Positions 7,962 through 16,684 of a DNA stretch of 64,000 nucleotides are shown here, piece after piece (positions within the stretch are counted from its first letter, which is position 1; every line of letters starts with the position of its first letter). The position numbers were made by a program, and so were the translations under genes. A model generated the notes under the pieces. The model saw only the letters and a list, made by a program, of their open reading frames with translations, ran no database searches and was not told where the DNA came from. Origin of the DNA: an uncultured Christensenella sp. (GTDB lineage: Bacteria > Bacillota > Clostridia > Christensenellales > UBA1750); NCBI GenBank assembly GCA_905193155.1, contig CAJJNQ010000010.1, positions 1 through 64,000 of the forward strand, written 5' to 3'.

Positions 7962-9899
7962 ATGAAGAAGCTGATTGCTCTGGTGCTGTGCGCGCTGATG
8001 GTGTTGTCCTTGGCCGCCTGCTCCAGCAACACCCCTACGAATTCTGCGGCCCCGGCCGAGAGCGGCGCCGCAAACGGCGATGCCGCTGCGGAAGGCGAGC
8101 CGATGGTCTACAACGATCTGTACACCTCTGAGGTGGCGACGCTGAACTATTTGATCGCGTCTCAGCAGTGGGATCAGCAGGTCGCGGCCAATATCATCGA
8201 TTCCCTGGTGGAAAACGATGAATACGGCAACATCATCCCCGGCCTTGCCGAGACCTGGGAAGTTTCCGACGACCAGCTGACCTGGACCTTCCACCTGCGC
8301 AAGGGCGTGAAGTGGTATGATTATCAGGGCAATGAGATGGCGGAAGTGACCGCCAACGATTTCGTCGCCGCCGCCAAGTACGTCATGACGGCTGAGAACG
8401 AGTCCCTGACCTATTCTCAGATCGCGTTCATCAAGAATGCGGATGCTTACTACAACAAGGAGATCACCGACTTTGAAGAGGTAGGCGTCAAGGCTCCTGA
8501 CGATTACACGCTTGTGTACACCCTGGAGGCGCCCACGCCTTACTTCCTCTCCGGTTTGACCTACACCCCGTGGTTCCCGGCCTATGGTCCGCTGCTCGAC
8601 GAGCTGGGCAAGGACTTCGGTACCTCCAACGACAAGCTCTACTACTGCGGCGCGTACATCCTCGCCGAGTATGAGCCCCAGGTCAAGCACAAGTACGTCA
8701 AGAACTACAACAACTGGGATGCGGACAAGATCTACATCACCGAGATCAACCGCCGCTACAATGCAGAAGCTGCGACCCTGGCGCCCAACATGGTGCTGCG
8801 CGGCGAAATCGACTACGCCGATATCTCCACCGATATCGTGGACGACTGGAAGGCCAACAACCCCCAGTACCTGTCCAAGAAGCGTCTGGACACCATGTGG
8901 TCCTATTTCTACTGCTTCAACTTCAATCCCACCTATGACGCTTCCTACAAGCCGGAAGATTGGCTCAAGGCTGTCAACAACGAGAACTTCCGTCACTCCA
9001 TCATGAGTGCTTTCGATCGTGCTTATGCGATCCGCGCTTTTGAGCCGGATGATCCCGAGTCCATCCTGCAGAACACCATCACCCCTGAGACCTTCTGCTC
9101 CGATGGAACCACCGATTTCTCCCGTGAGCCCGCCCTGGCGGACAACGAGGCGAAGAATCTGTTCTTCAACGCCGACAAGGCGCTGGAATACAAGAAGGCT
9201 GCCATGGAAGAGCTTTCCGCTCAGGGCGTGACCTTCCCCATCACGATGGTGATGACCTATAAGTCCGGCGATTCCGACTGGGAAAATGAGTACATCCTGG
9301 CTAAGCAGCAGATTGAATCTGTGCTGGGCACCGATTACGTTGTCTGCGAGCTCTACGCCGGTCCCTCTGAGTCGTTCCTGTCCGAGACCCGCCGCGCCGG
9401 TAAGTACAGCTTCATGCGCTGCAACTGGGGTGCTGACTACATCGATCCCCAGACCTGGACCGACCCCTTCGACGGCAAGGACAACCTCGATCCCGATACC
9501 GGCAAGTGCATCGGCAACTCCTACAACCGTATGGATGCCTACTACTACGATCCCGATAAGGCCGCTCTTTTCCCGGAGACCAATGCGATCCTGACCGAGT
9601 ATTACACCAAGGTGGAGGAAGCAAAGGCGGAGGTTTCCGATACCGTCAAGCGTTATCAGCTCTTTGCCGAGGCGGAGGATATTCTCATCGAGCATGCGCT
9701 GGTCGTGCCGTACTACATCTCGCCCTCCACGTATGTGGCGACCAAGATCAACATCTTTGAAGGTCAGTACAGCCCGTCCGGCATCTCCCGTCTGCGCTTC
9801 AAGGGCCAGAAGGTTTCGGATCACTTCATCGATATGGATGAATATCAGAAGAACTACGACGCTTGGCTGGCTGTGATTGAAAACGGCGGAGCAAAATAA
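7962..9899 (+). CDS. Peptide ABC transporter substrate-binding lipoprotein (OppA/DppE family, SBP_bac_5)
   Basis: The 645-residue protein captures peptides outside the membrane. The signal peptide ends in the lipobox LAAC, so Cys20 would be lipidated. A Ser/Ala-rich linker follows, then the family 5 binding fold, with typical stretches such as GLAETWEVSDDQLTWTFHLR and KGVKWYDYQG. It is longer than many OppA proteins (about 540-600). The ATG is preceded by GGAGGAGG. It heads a co-directional operon with two permeases and two ATPases. Downstream genes are murein-peptide hydrolases, so the ligand is plausibly a cell-wall peptide, as for MppA or DppE. That ligand is inference, not visible in the sequence. 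Confidence 0.9.
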   Translation: MKKLIALVLCALMVLSLAACSSNTPTNSAAPAESGAANGDAAAEGEPMVYNDLYTSEVATLNYLIASQQWDQQVAANIIDSLVENDEYGNIIPGLAETWEVSDDQLTWTFHLRKGVKWYDYQGNEMAEVTANDFVAAAKYVMTAENESLTYSQIAFIKNADAYYNKEITDFEEVGVKAPDDYTLVYTLEAPTPYFLSGLTYTPWFPAYGPLLDELGKDFGTSNDKLYYCGAYILAEYEPQVKHKYVKNYNNWDADKIYITEINRRYNAEAATLAPNMVLRGEIDYADISTDIVDDWKANNPQYLSKKRLDTMWSYFYCFNFNPTYDASYKPEDWLKAVNNENFRHSIMSAFDRAYAIRAFEPDDPESILQNTITPETFCSDGTTDFSREPALADNEAKNLFFNADKALEYKKAAMEELSAQGVTFPITMVMTYKSGDSDWENEYILAKQQIESVLGTDYVVCELYAGPSESFLSETRRAGKYSFMRCNWGADYIDPQTWTDPFDGKDNLDPDTGKCIGNSYNRMDAYYYDPDKAALFPETNAILTEYYTKVEEAKAEVSDTVKRYQLFAEAEDILIEHALVVPYYISPSTYVATKINIFEGQYSPSGISRLRFKGQKVSDHFIDMDEYQKNYDAWLAVIENGGAK

Positions 9900-9944
9900 A
9901 AACGTAAAGTAGTTTTTAGGGGATTTTCCCCTGGAAAATCGCAT

Positions 9945-9987
9945 TTGTGCAGAAGAACCCCTGTTGCGGCAGGGGTTCTTGGCACAA
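9945..9987 (+). other. Strong hairpin without T-tract between the binding protein and permease genes
   Basis: A perfect 10-bp stem (9954-9963 with 9970-9979, loop TTGCGG) is extended by TTGTGC/GCACAA (9945-9950 with 9982-9987). No T-run follows. A second small stem AGGGG/CCCCT lies at 9918-9932. Such hairpins after binding-protein genes usually stabilise the upstream mRNA and lower permease expression. Confidence 0.65.
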
Positions 9988-10084
9988 TGACATTTACATT
10001 GAGCCGCGGAGGCTGTACAATGAGATAGCGGCGGTGCGCATCCTGTTTATGACGCATCCCCTAAAATACAAGGGGGCTGACACA

Positions 10085-11029
10085 ATGCTCAAGTATCTCG
10101 CCAAGCGCTTAGGGCGTTCATTCATCACATTGCTCATCATCTTGACCATCGTATTTGTTCTGATGCGCCAGATGCCGATCGAAGGCTATTTTCCAAACTA
10201 TGAAAAAATGACGAAGGAACAGATTCAAAATGGTCTGGCCATCATGGGCATGGATAAACCGATGCCGGTGCAGGTGCTGAACTTCTTCAAGGGTCTTTTC
10301 CTCAAGGGCGATTTGGGCACGTCGCGCATTTACCGCAACAACGTTCCCGTCACCGAAATCCTTGGGCCGAAGCTCCCCGTTTCGATCAAGCTCGGCTCGC
10401 TTGCGCTGCTCTTTGCAATGCTCGTCGGCATTCCGATGGGCACGCTGATGGCGCAGTATAAGGGCAAGTTCTTCGATCACCTGGGCACGGCGTTTATCGT
10501 CTTTATTCAGGCGGTTCCGGCCGCGGTCTATTATCTGTTCATTCAGCTTTACGGCACGGAGTTGCTGGGCATTAGCTTGATCTTTGACATCAATGACTGG
10601 AAATCGTGGGTACTTCCCGTGTTTTCCATGTCCCTGGGAAACATCGCCTATTATGCCATGTGGCTGCGCCGTTACATGGTGGATGAAAGCACGAAGGATT
10701 ATGTCCAGCTGGCCAAGATCAAGGGTGTTTCCAAGAATCATATCATGTTCCAGCATGTGTTCCGCAACGCATTTGTTCCCATGGCGCAGTATATCCCGAC
10801 TTCATTCCTCAACACCGTTGTCGGCTCTATCTACATCGAATCGCTTTACGCCATCCCCGGCATGGGCGGCCTGCTGGTCGATGTGGTGAAGAAGCAGGAC
10901 AACAACATGGTGCAGGGCATCGTGCTCGTCTTTGCGTGCGTCGGCGTCGTCGGCCTGATCTTCGGCGATTTGCTGATGGTGCTGCTTGACCCGCGCATCA
11001 GCTTTGCATCGAAAGGAGGGAACCGCTGA
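10085..11029 (+). CDS. Peptide ABC transporter permease (OppB/DppB family)
   Basis: The 314-residue inner-membrane protein has an N-terminal TM segment (about 14-28), a short external loop (about 30-95), and a five-helix BPD_transp_1 domain with the coupling-helix EAA motif around YVQLAKIKGVSKNHIMFQHV. The ATG at 10085 follows a GGGGG ribosome binding site; the frame extends upstream to 9947, but that part falls in the hairpin region and has no good start. The stop overlaps the next permease start by one base (TGATG). With its partner it forms the translocation channel for the peptides captured by the upstream lipoprotein. Confidence 0.92.
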   Translation: MLKYLAKRLGRSFITLLIILTIVFVLMRQMPIEGYFPNYEKMTKEQIQNGLAIMGMDKPMPVQVLNFFKGLFLKGDLGTSRIYRNNVPVTEILGPKLPVSIKLGSLALLFAMLVGIPMGTLMAQYKGKFFDHLGTAFIVFIQAVPAAVYYLFIQLYGTELLGISLIFDINDWKSWVLPVFSMSLGNIAYYAMWLRRYMVDESTKDYVQLAKIKGVSKNHIMFQHVFRNAFVPMAQYIPTSFLNTVVGSIYIESLYAIPGMGGLLVDVVKKQDNNMVQGIVLVFACVGVVGLIFGDLLMVLLDPRISFASKGGNR

Positions 11030-12039
11030 TGGGAATCATCAAGCATCCGAAGCTCGAGCAGCTCGAACAGGAATGCTCGGAAAATCTCAAGGCAGCCCTG
11101 AGCGGGGAAGAAGCCTTCACCTTTGCGGAGTTCAATGAAAAGGGCGTTGAGAACCGCGGCTTTTCCAACTATTCCTATTGGGGAAGCACCTTCTATGCCT
11201 TCAGCAAGAATAAGCTGGCGGTGTTCCTCGTCTTTACCGTTTTGGCAATTTTGCTCTTTACGTTTTTGCAGCCCTATCTGCCCGGTCAGTTTGACGCATT
11301 CAACGTCAACAACGACCCGGTGACGGGTGTGCCGCTGCGCAACAGCCAGCCGGATTCCGTCCATTGGCTTGGCACCAACTCCATCGGTCAGGACCTGTGG
11401 TCCCGCCTGTGGCAGGGCACGCGCACGTCGCTGCTGATCGGCCTGGCGGTCGCCTGCATCCAGGCGGTGGTCGGCATCACCATCGGCGTTTTGTGGGGCT
11501 ATGTCCGCCAACTGGATATCGTCTTTACCGAGCTTTACAACATATTGGATAATATTCCTTCCACCATCGTGCTGATTCTGGTTTCCTACATGATGAAGCC
11601 CGGCGTGGGGACAATTATATTGGCTATGTCGCTGACCGGTTGGATCGGCATGGCGCGATTTATCCGCAACCAGATCATCATTATCCGCGACCGAGAATAC
11701 AACCTCGCTTCGCGCTGCCTGGGCACGCCGGTTTACCGCATCATCCTGCGCAACCTGCTGCCGTATCTGGTCTCTGTCGTGATGCTGCGCATGGCGCTTT
11801 CCATCCCGGAGGCCATCGGCTCCGAGGTGTTCATTACCTACATCGGTCTGGGTCTGCCCGCAACCATCCCGTCGCTGGGCAACCTGATCAACGAAGGCCG
11901 CACGCTGATGATGAGTCCGAACCTGCGCTATCAGCTGATTTACCCGACCATCGTGCTTTCTATCGTCACCATTTCGTTCTACGTCGTGGGCAATGCCTTC
12001 TCCGACGCGGCTGATCCCAAGAACCATCGTCATCGCTAA
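11029..12039 (+). CDS. Peptide ABC transporter permease (OppC/DppC family)
   Basis: The 336-residue partner permease has a long N-terminal cytoplasmic extension of about 65 residues before the first TM segment, typical of OppC_N. A short external loop contains the family stretch HWLGTNSIGQDLWSRL (about 111-126), and is followed by the BPD_transp_1 helices. The EAA loop reads REYNLASRCLGTPVYRIILRN. The ATG overlaps the upstream stop by one base, showing tight coupling. The ATPase gene follows after 18 bases with an AAGGAGGTG ribosome binding site. Confidence 0.92.
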   Translation: MGIIKHPKLEQLEQECSENLKAALSGEEAFTFAEFNEKGVENRGFSNYSYWGSTFYAFSKNKLAVFLVFTVLAILLFTFLQPYLPGQFDAFNVNNDPVTGVPLRNSQPDSVHWLGTNSIGQDLWSRLWQGTRTSLLIGLAVACIQAVVGITIGVLWGYVRQLDIVFTELYNILDNIPSTIVLILVSYMMKPGVGTIILAMSLTGWIGMARFIRNQIIIIRDREYNLASRCLGTPVYRIILRNLLPYLVSVVMLRMALSIPEAIGSEVFITYIGLGLPATIPSLGNLINEGRTLMMSPNLRYQLIYPTIVLSIVTISFYVVGNAFSDAADPKNHRHR

Positions 12040-12057
12040 GGAGGTGCGCTTTTTTCC

Positions 12058-13164
12058 ATGACTGAGAAACCTTTGATTCTTTCAATTCAGGATTTGAGCG
12101 TGCGCTTTAATCTGCGCGGGCGCGTGCTGCACGCCATCCGCGGCCTTTCACTGGATGTGCACGCGGGCGAGAGCTTGGCCATCGTCGGCGAGTCCGGCTG
12201 CGGAAAGTCTGTGCTGAACAAAAACCTGATCGGCCTGCTCGACAGCAACGGCTTTATCGACGGAGGCTCCATCCGTTATTATGGAATCGATAAGAATGCG
12301 GGCGTTGCCGCTGCGCTCGCCGGCGAGGACGGCAACGGCTATTATGTGGATTTGACCAAGTTCCAGAAGGAAAAGGATTGGCTCAAAATCCGCGGCAAAG
12401 AGATTTGCATGATCCTTCAGGACCCCATGACGAGTTTGAACCCGCTCAAAACCATCGGTGCGCAGATCGGCGAGGCCATTCGCCTGCACCAGGGGCTGCG
12501 CGGCAAGGAGCTGAAGGAGGCTGTTCTCCAAATCATGCGCGACGTGCGCATCGACGATCCGGAGCGCCGCTATAAGCAGTATCCGCACGAGTTCTCCGGC
12601 GGCATGCGCCAGCGCGTGGTTATCGCCATCGCGATTGCCTGCAAGCCGAAGATTTTGATCTGCGATGAGCCCACCACTGCGCTGGACGTGACGATTCAGG
12701 CGCAGGTGCTCTATCTGCTCAAGGAGCTCAAGGCAAAGTATAACCTCACCGTCATCTTCATCACCCACGACCTCGGCGTTGTGGCCAACATTGCCGACCG
12801 CGTGGCCGTCATGTACGCCGGCGACATCGTGGAGATCGGCCTGGCGGAGGAGATTTTCTACGATCCCAAGCATCCCTATACCTGGGCACTGCTTTCGTCC
12901 CTGCCGCAGCTGGGCATCAAGGGCGAGGAGCTTTTCTCCATCAAGGGCACGCCGCCCAACCTCTTTACGCCCATCCATGGCGATGCGTTTGCCGCGCGCA
13001 ACCCGCAGGCGCTCAAGATCGACTTTGTCGAGCGCCCGCCGTATTTTGAAGTCTCTCCCACTCATAAGGCCAAGACTTGGCTGCTCGATCCCCGTGCGCC
13101 CAAGGTCGAACCGCCGGAGAGCATCCGCAAACTGAACAGCGAGGGGGCTACCGCGCATGAATAA
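12058..13164 (+). CDS. Peptide ABC transporter ATP-binding protein (OppD/DppD family)
   Basis: The 368-residue cytoplasmic ATPase has Walker A GESGCGKS (about residues 43-50), Q-loop MILQDPMTSLNP, ABC signature FSGGMRQR, Walker B ILICDEPTTALD and switch-loop His in ITHDLG. An extra segment of about 30 residues lies between Walker A and the Q-loop, around GVAAALAGEDGNG. The C-terminal oligo_HPY domain contains HPYTWALLSSLP and GTPPNL. In Opp ATPases this region can hold an iron-sulfur cluster with four Cys, but no such Cys set is seen here. It overlaps the OppF gene by eight bases. Confidence 0.93.
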   Translation: MTEKPLILSIQDLSVRFNLRGRVLHAIRGLSLDVHAGESLAIVGESGCGKSVLNKNLIGLLDSNGFIDGGSIRYYGIDKNAGVAAALAGEDGNGYYVDLTKFQKEKDWLKIRGKEICMILQDPMTSLNPLKTIGAQIGEAIRLHQGLRGKELKEAVLQIMRDVRIDDPERRYKQYPHEFSGGMRQRVVIAIAIACKPKILICDEPTTALDVTIQAQVLYLLKELKAKYNLTVIFITHDLGVVANIADRVAVMYAGDIVEIGLAEEIFYDPKHPYTWALLSSLPQLGIKGEELFSIKGTPPNLFTPIHGDAFAARNPQALKIDFVERPPYFEVSPTHKAKTWLLDPRAPKVEPPESIRKLNSEGATAHE

Positions 13165-14095
13165 CGAAAAGAAAGAAGTTCTGCTGCATGTGGAGGACCT
13201 CAAGGTCTGCTTCGGCAGCAAGCGAAGCCTCTTTACTGCCGTCAACGGCGTCTCTTTTGATATCTATAAGGGCGAAACCTTCGGTCTGGTCGGCGAATCC
13301 GGTTCGGGCAAGACCACCATCGGCCGCGCCATCATCCGCATCCATCCCACAGCCGGGGGCAAAATCATTTACGACGGCCAGCAGATCAACGGCAAAATTT
13401 CCAAAGAGCTGGACCACGAAATCACCCGCAAAATCCAGATGATCTTCCAGGACCCCATGGCTTCGCTCAACGAGCGCGCTAAGGTGGATTATATCATCTC
13501 CGAAGGTCTTTACAACATCAAAGGCATCTCGGCGGAAGAACGCAAGGAGCGCGTGCAGCAGGCGCTGGCGGACGTCGGTCTGCTGCCGGAATATGCCTCC
13601 CGCTTCCCGCATGAGTTTTCTGGCGGACAGCGCCAGCGCATCGGCATTGCCCGCGCGCTGGTCATGCAGCCGGAGTTCATCATTGCGGACGAGCCCATTT
13701 CTGCGTTGGACGTATCTATTCGCGCGCAGGTGCTGAACCTGATGGCAAAGCTCCAGAAGGAGAGAGGACTGACCTATCTGTTCATCTCGCACGACTTGTC
13801 CGTCATGCGCTTCATCTGCGATCGCATCGCGGTCATCCATAAGGGTGATCTGGTGGAGCTGGCCGAGTGTGAAAAGCTCTTTGCGCATCCGCTGCATCCG
13901 TATACGCGCGCGCTGCTATCCGCCATTCCGCAGCCCGATCCCATTCACGAGCGTCATAAGAGGCTTGAGATCTATGATCCCCATATGCACGATTACTCGG
14001 TCGATAAGCCCCGCTGGGCGGAGATCGAGGAGGGTCACTTCGTGTTCGGCAACGATAAGGAACTGAAAAACTACGAAGAAATGGTCCGCAAATAA
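13157..14095 (+). CDS. Peptide ABC transporter ATP-binding protein (OppF/DppF family)
   Basis: The 312-residue second ATPase of the importer has Walker A GESGSGKTT (about residues 46-54), Q-loop MIFQDPMASLNE, signature FSGGQRQR, Walker B FIIADEPISALD and His in SHDLSV. The C-terminal HPYTRALLSAIP motif belongs to the oligo_HPY extension. The start codon lies inside the 3' end of the first ATPase gene, so translation is coupled. A strong terminator follows directly, which separates the transporter from the downstream hydrolases, though readthrough is likely given the shared direction and function. Confidence 0.93.
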   Translation: MNNEKKEVLLHVEDLKVCFGSKRSLFTAVNGVSFDIYKGETFGLVGESGSGKTTIGRAIIRIHPTAGGKIIYDGQQINGKISKELDHEITRKIQMIFQDPMASLNERAKVDYIISEGLYNIKGISAEERKERVQQALADVGLLPEYASRFPHEFSGGQRQRIGIARALVMQPEFIIADEPISALDVSIRAQVLNLMAKLQKERGLTYLFISHDLSVMRFICDRIAVIHKGDLVELAECEKLFAHPLHPYTRALLSAIPQPDPIHERHKRLEIYDPHMHDYSVDKPRWAEIEEGHFVFGNDKELKNYEEMVRK

Positions 14096-14103
14096 ATAAC
14101 TCA

Positions 14104-14134
14104 AACGGCGCGCCAAGGAAGCGCGCCGTTTTTT
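14104..14134 (+). terminator. Rho-independent terminator after the ABC transporter
   Basis: A perfect 10-bp GC-rich stem (14104-14113 with 14121-14130), a 7-base loop and a six-T tail. Confidence 0.85.
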
Positions 14135-14151
14135 CGAGGAGGAGAATTCCC

Positions 14152-15081
14152 ATGGCTTTGTTTGAGCCTGCCCCGCTGCAAAAGGGCGACCGCGTGGCGT
14201 TGATTGCGCCCTCCGGCCCCCTGCCTGAGGGGAGGCTTCCGTTGGCACTGGACGCCATTCGCGCGAGAGGACTGGAGCCGGTAGCCTATCCCAGCGTCAC
14301 ACAGACGCACGGCTATCTTGCGGGTGCGGACGCGGTTCGCGCGCAGGACGTCAACGATGCCTTTGCAGACGATTCGATCAAGGGCGTGCTCTGTGCCCGC
14401 GGCGGTTACGGCGCGCAACGGCTTTATCCGCGCATTGATTGGGAAAACATCCGTCGCCATCCCAAGCGCTTTTTGGGATACAGCGACATCACGTTTTTCC
14501 ATCTGATGCTGACGCAGCGCTGCGGCATGGTTTCCTATCATACGCCCATGCCTTCGACCGAGTGGTATGAGGGGCTGGACGAATATACTGATTCCTGGCT
14601 GGACAAGGCGCTCTTTGGCGATGTGTGGGGCGAACTGCCCAACTGCGACAAGGCCGAAAGAAAGACTGTCGCGCCGGGCAAGGCCTGCGGAGAGCTGACG
14701 GGCGGCAACCTTTCGCTCGTTGCATCGGCGGTCGGTACGCCTTACGCGATGGACGCAAAAGATAAGATCGTTTTCCTCGAAGACGTGGGGGAGCGGCCCT
14801 ACCGCGTGGACGGCATGCTCAACCATCTGGTGCAGTCCGGTGCGCTGTCCGGCTGCCGCGGCATCGTGCTGGGGTATTATACCGACTGCAACCCGCCCAA
14901 GGACAAGCCCAGCCTGACGCTGGACGAGGTGTTTGACGAGCTGCTGGCGCCGCTGGGCGTGCCGGTGCTCTCCGGCGTGACCTGCGGGCATTCCACACCC
15001 ACACTCTCGCTGCCCATCGGCTGCGATGCGGAGCTGGATGCGGACGCGCAGACCCTGCGGATTGTGGAGGGTGAAAAATGA
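14152..15081 (+). CDS. ldcA: LD-carboxypeptidase (muramoyltetrapeptide carboxypeptidase, family S66)
   Basis: The 309-residue cytoplasmic serine peptidase removes the terminal D-Ala from L-Ala-D-Glu-DAP-D-Ala tetrapeptides. The nucleophile is Ser111 in LGYSDIT. The Glu and His of the Ser-Glu-His triad fit FLEDVGE (about 204-210) and CGHSTP (about 282-287). The N-terminal GDRVALIAPSGP and the ARGGYGAQRL stretch are family hallmarks. No signal peptide is present. The start has a GAGGAGGAG ribosome binding site. The stop overlaps the next start in ATGA. It corresponds to YkfA of the Bacillus dpp-ykf operon and acts on peptides brought in by the upstream importer. Confidence 0.92.
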   Translation: MALFEPAPLQKGDRVALIAPSGPLPEGRLPLALDAIRARGLEPVAYPSVTQTHGYLAGADAVRAQDVNDAFADDSIKGVLCARGGYGAQRLYPRIDWENIRRHPKRFLGYSDITFFHLMLTQRCGMVSYHTPMPSTEWYEGLDEYTDSWLDKALFGDVWGELPNCDKAERKTVAPGKACGELTGGNLSLVASAVGTPYAMDAKDKIVFLEDVGERPYRVDGMLNHLVQSGALSGCRGIVLGYYTDCNPPKDKPSLTLDEVFDELLAPLGVPVLSGVTCGHSTPTLSLPIGCDAELDADAQTLRIVEGEK

Positions 15082-15848
15082 GCTGGAAGCAGGATGTATT
15101 GGAACTGGTTCAGACGTCGCCTGCCAACGTGACGCTTCTGCTGGCGGATGCGGATTCGGGCAAAGAACTGCTGTCCTTTAACCGGGACAGGCGGTTTGTT
15201 TCCGCCTCGACCATCAAGACGGCGATCCTGCTCTGCGCGCTGGAAGGCGTGCAGGACGGGGAACTGGATCTGGATGCGCCGGTCTTTGTGCCGCAGGAGG
15301 AGATCCTTTCCGATAGTGCCGTGTTCGAGCGCGGCGAACAAGAAATGCCGCTGCGCGATTTGCTGCGCTGGATGATCATCGTCAGCGATAATACCGCCAC
15401 CAACGCTTTGATCCGCCTGCTCACGATGGAACGCATTAACGATTTCTGCGCCCGCATGGGCTGGAAGGATTCCAAAGTCGAACGGCTGATGCTCGATTTT
15501 GACGCGGTCAAGGCGGGAAAGAACAACTATACATCTGCTCTGGATCAATTCGGGATGTTCCGGGCGATTTATCAGAAGAGCATATTAACACTGGAGCTTT
15601 GCGATCTGGCGATGGACATGCTGCTGGGGCAGCGGGACTGCGGCGATTTTCTGCGCTATATTCCGGGGCCGGTCAGGGTGGCGCACAAGACAGGCGGACT
15701 GGATTTCCTGGAGCACGACAGCGGACTGTTCTTTCTGGAAAAGGCAACGCTGTATCTGGGCGTGTTCGTGACCGACGCGCCGGACGATGCGCACGGCTCC
15801 CGGCTGATTGCCGCCGCTGCCCGCCGCATCTACGATCAATTCCGCTGA
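15078..15848 (+). CDS. Class-A-beta-lactamase-like serine hydrolase without signal peptide
   Basis: The 256-residue protein has the three penicillin-recognising motifs: S44-T-I-K47, S103-D-N105 and K204-T-G206. It differs from true class A beta-lactamases in two ways. There is no signal peptide or TM segment. The omega-loop region (about 134-151) lacks an obvious ExxLN with the deacylating Glu166; it reads RLMLDFDAVKAGKNN. It is therefore more likely a cytoplasmic peptidase or esterase of the beta-lactamase2 family than an antibiotic-resistance enzyme. The start overlaps ldcA by four bases and the endopeptidase follows after 20 bases, so a role in D-amino-acid peptide turnover is inferred. 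Confidence 0.75.
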   Translation: MSWKQDVLELVQTSPANVTLLLADADSGKELLSFNRDRRFVSASTIKTAILLCALEGVQDGELDLDAPVFVPQEEILSDSAVFERGEQEMPLRDLLRWMIIVSDNTATNALIRLLTMERINDFCARMGWKDSKVERLMLDFDAVKAGKNNYTSALDQFGMFRAIYQKSILTLELCDLAMDMLLGQRDCGDFLRYIPGPVRVAHKTGGLDFLEHDSGLFFLEKATLYLGVFVTDAPDDAHGSRLIAAAARRIYDQFR

Positions 15849-15868
15849 AAAGAAGGGGGAGACTTTCT

Positions 15869-16684
15869 GTGTTTGCCTATGTGATGAGCGGCATTGCGCC
15901 GCTGATGAGTGAACCGAAGCGCGAATGTGAGCGCGCGGACGAGGCACTGTTTGGAATGCGCGTAGAGATCTTGGAAGAAAAAGACGGCTTTATGCGCGTC
16001 CGCACACATTATCAATACACCGGTTGGACGGAAAAAAACAATCTGCTGCCCGAAAACGAGCAGACCGCAGCCTTTGCGGAAGGCAGGCGCTGTGTGATGG
16101 ACAAGCCCTATGCCGACCTGATGAACGAGCCCAAGGTGCAGTCCTGGCCTCTGGTTTCCGTGCCGCGCGGCGCGGTGCTCGGATGGACGGACGAGGTCAC
16201 GGAGGAGGGCTGGCGCAAGGTGACGCTGCCCGACGGCCGCTGCGCCTGGACGCGGGACAACTATCTCGCTCCGCTGCGCAGCGAATGGAGCAAGGCGGAC
16301 GAGGAATCTCTGCGCCGCCAGCTTGCCTCCAACGCAAAAAAATACCTGGGCACACAGTACCGTTGGGGCGGCAAAACCCCGCTGGGCATTGATTGCTCCG
16401 GCCTGTGCTCGATGGCATATCTGCTCTGCGGCGTTATCATCCACCGCGATGCCAGCATCAAGCCGGAATTCTGCATGCACGAAATCCCCTATGAGCAGAT
16501 CAAGATGGGCGATTTGATGTTTTTCCCCGGCCATGTGGCCATGTATCTGGAAAACGGCCGCTTCATCCATTCGACCTCCCATAAGGGGGACGAGGGCGTT
16601 GTGCTGGCCTCCCTGAATCCGGAAGATCCCGATTTCCGCGGCGATCTGCTGGAGAGAATGAAAACCTGCGGGAGTATTTTCTGA
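15869..16684 (+). CDS. NlpC/P60 gamma-D-glutamyl-L-diamino-acid endopeptidase with SH3-like domains (YkfC type)
   Basis: The 271-residue Cys peptidase cleaves between D-Glu and the diamino acid of murein peptides. It has two SH3b-like domains (about 1-60 and 65-135), then the NlpC/P60 domain with Cys176 (DCSG), His222 (GHVAMY) and His234; the 12-residue spacing between the last two matches YkfC-type enzymes. No signal peptide is visible, in keeping with intracellular recycling. The GTG start at 15869 was chosen because GGGGGAG lies at 15855-15861; the frame is open upstream inside the previous gene. The stop overlaps the amidohydrolase start by one base. Confidence 0.85.
   Translation: MFAYVMSGIAPLMSEPKRECERADEALFGMRVEILEEKDGFMRVRTHYQYTGWTEKNNLLPENEQTAAFAEGRRCVMDKPYADLMNEPKVQSWPLVSVPRGAVLGWTDEVTEEGWRKVTLPDGRCAWTRDNYLAPLRSEWSKADEESLRRQLASNAKKYLGTQYRWGGKTPLGIDCSGLCSMAYLLCGVIIHRDASIKPEFCMHEIPYEQIKMGDLMFFPGHVAMYLENGRFIHSTSHKGDEGVVLASLNPEDPDFRGDLLERMKTCGSIF

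Noticed and set aside
7836..9944. Minus-strand open frame of about 700 codons opposite the substrate-binding protein
   Set aside because: It is a shadow of the strongly biased importer gene; the plus-strand product has a clear lipobox and domain.
15078..15848. Acquired beta-lactamase resistance gene
   Set aside because: It lacks a signal peptide and the usual omega-loop Glu, and is coupled to ldcA in an operon with normal base composition.
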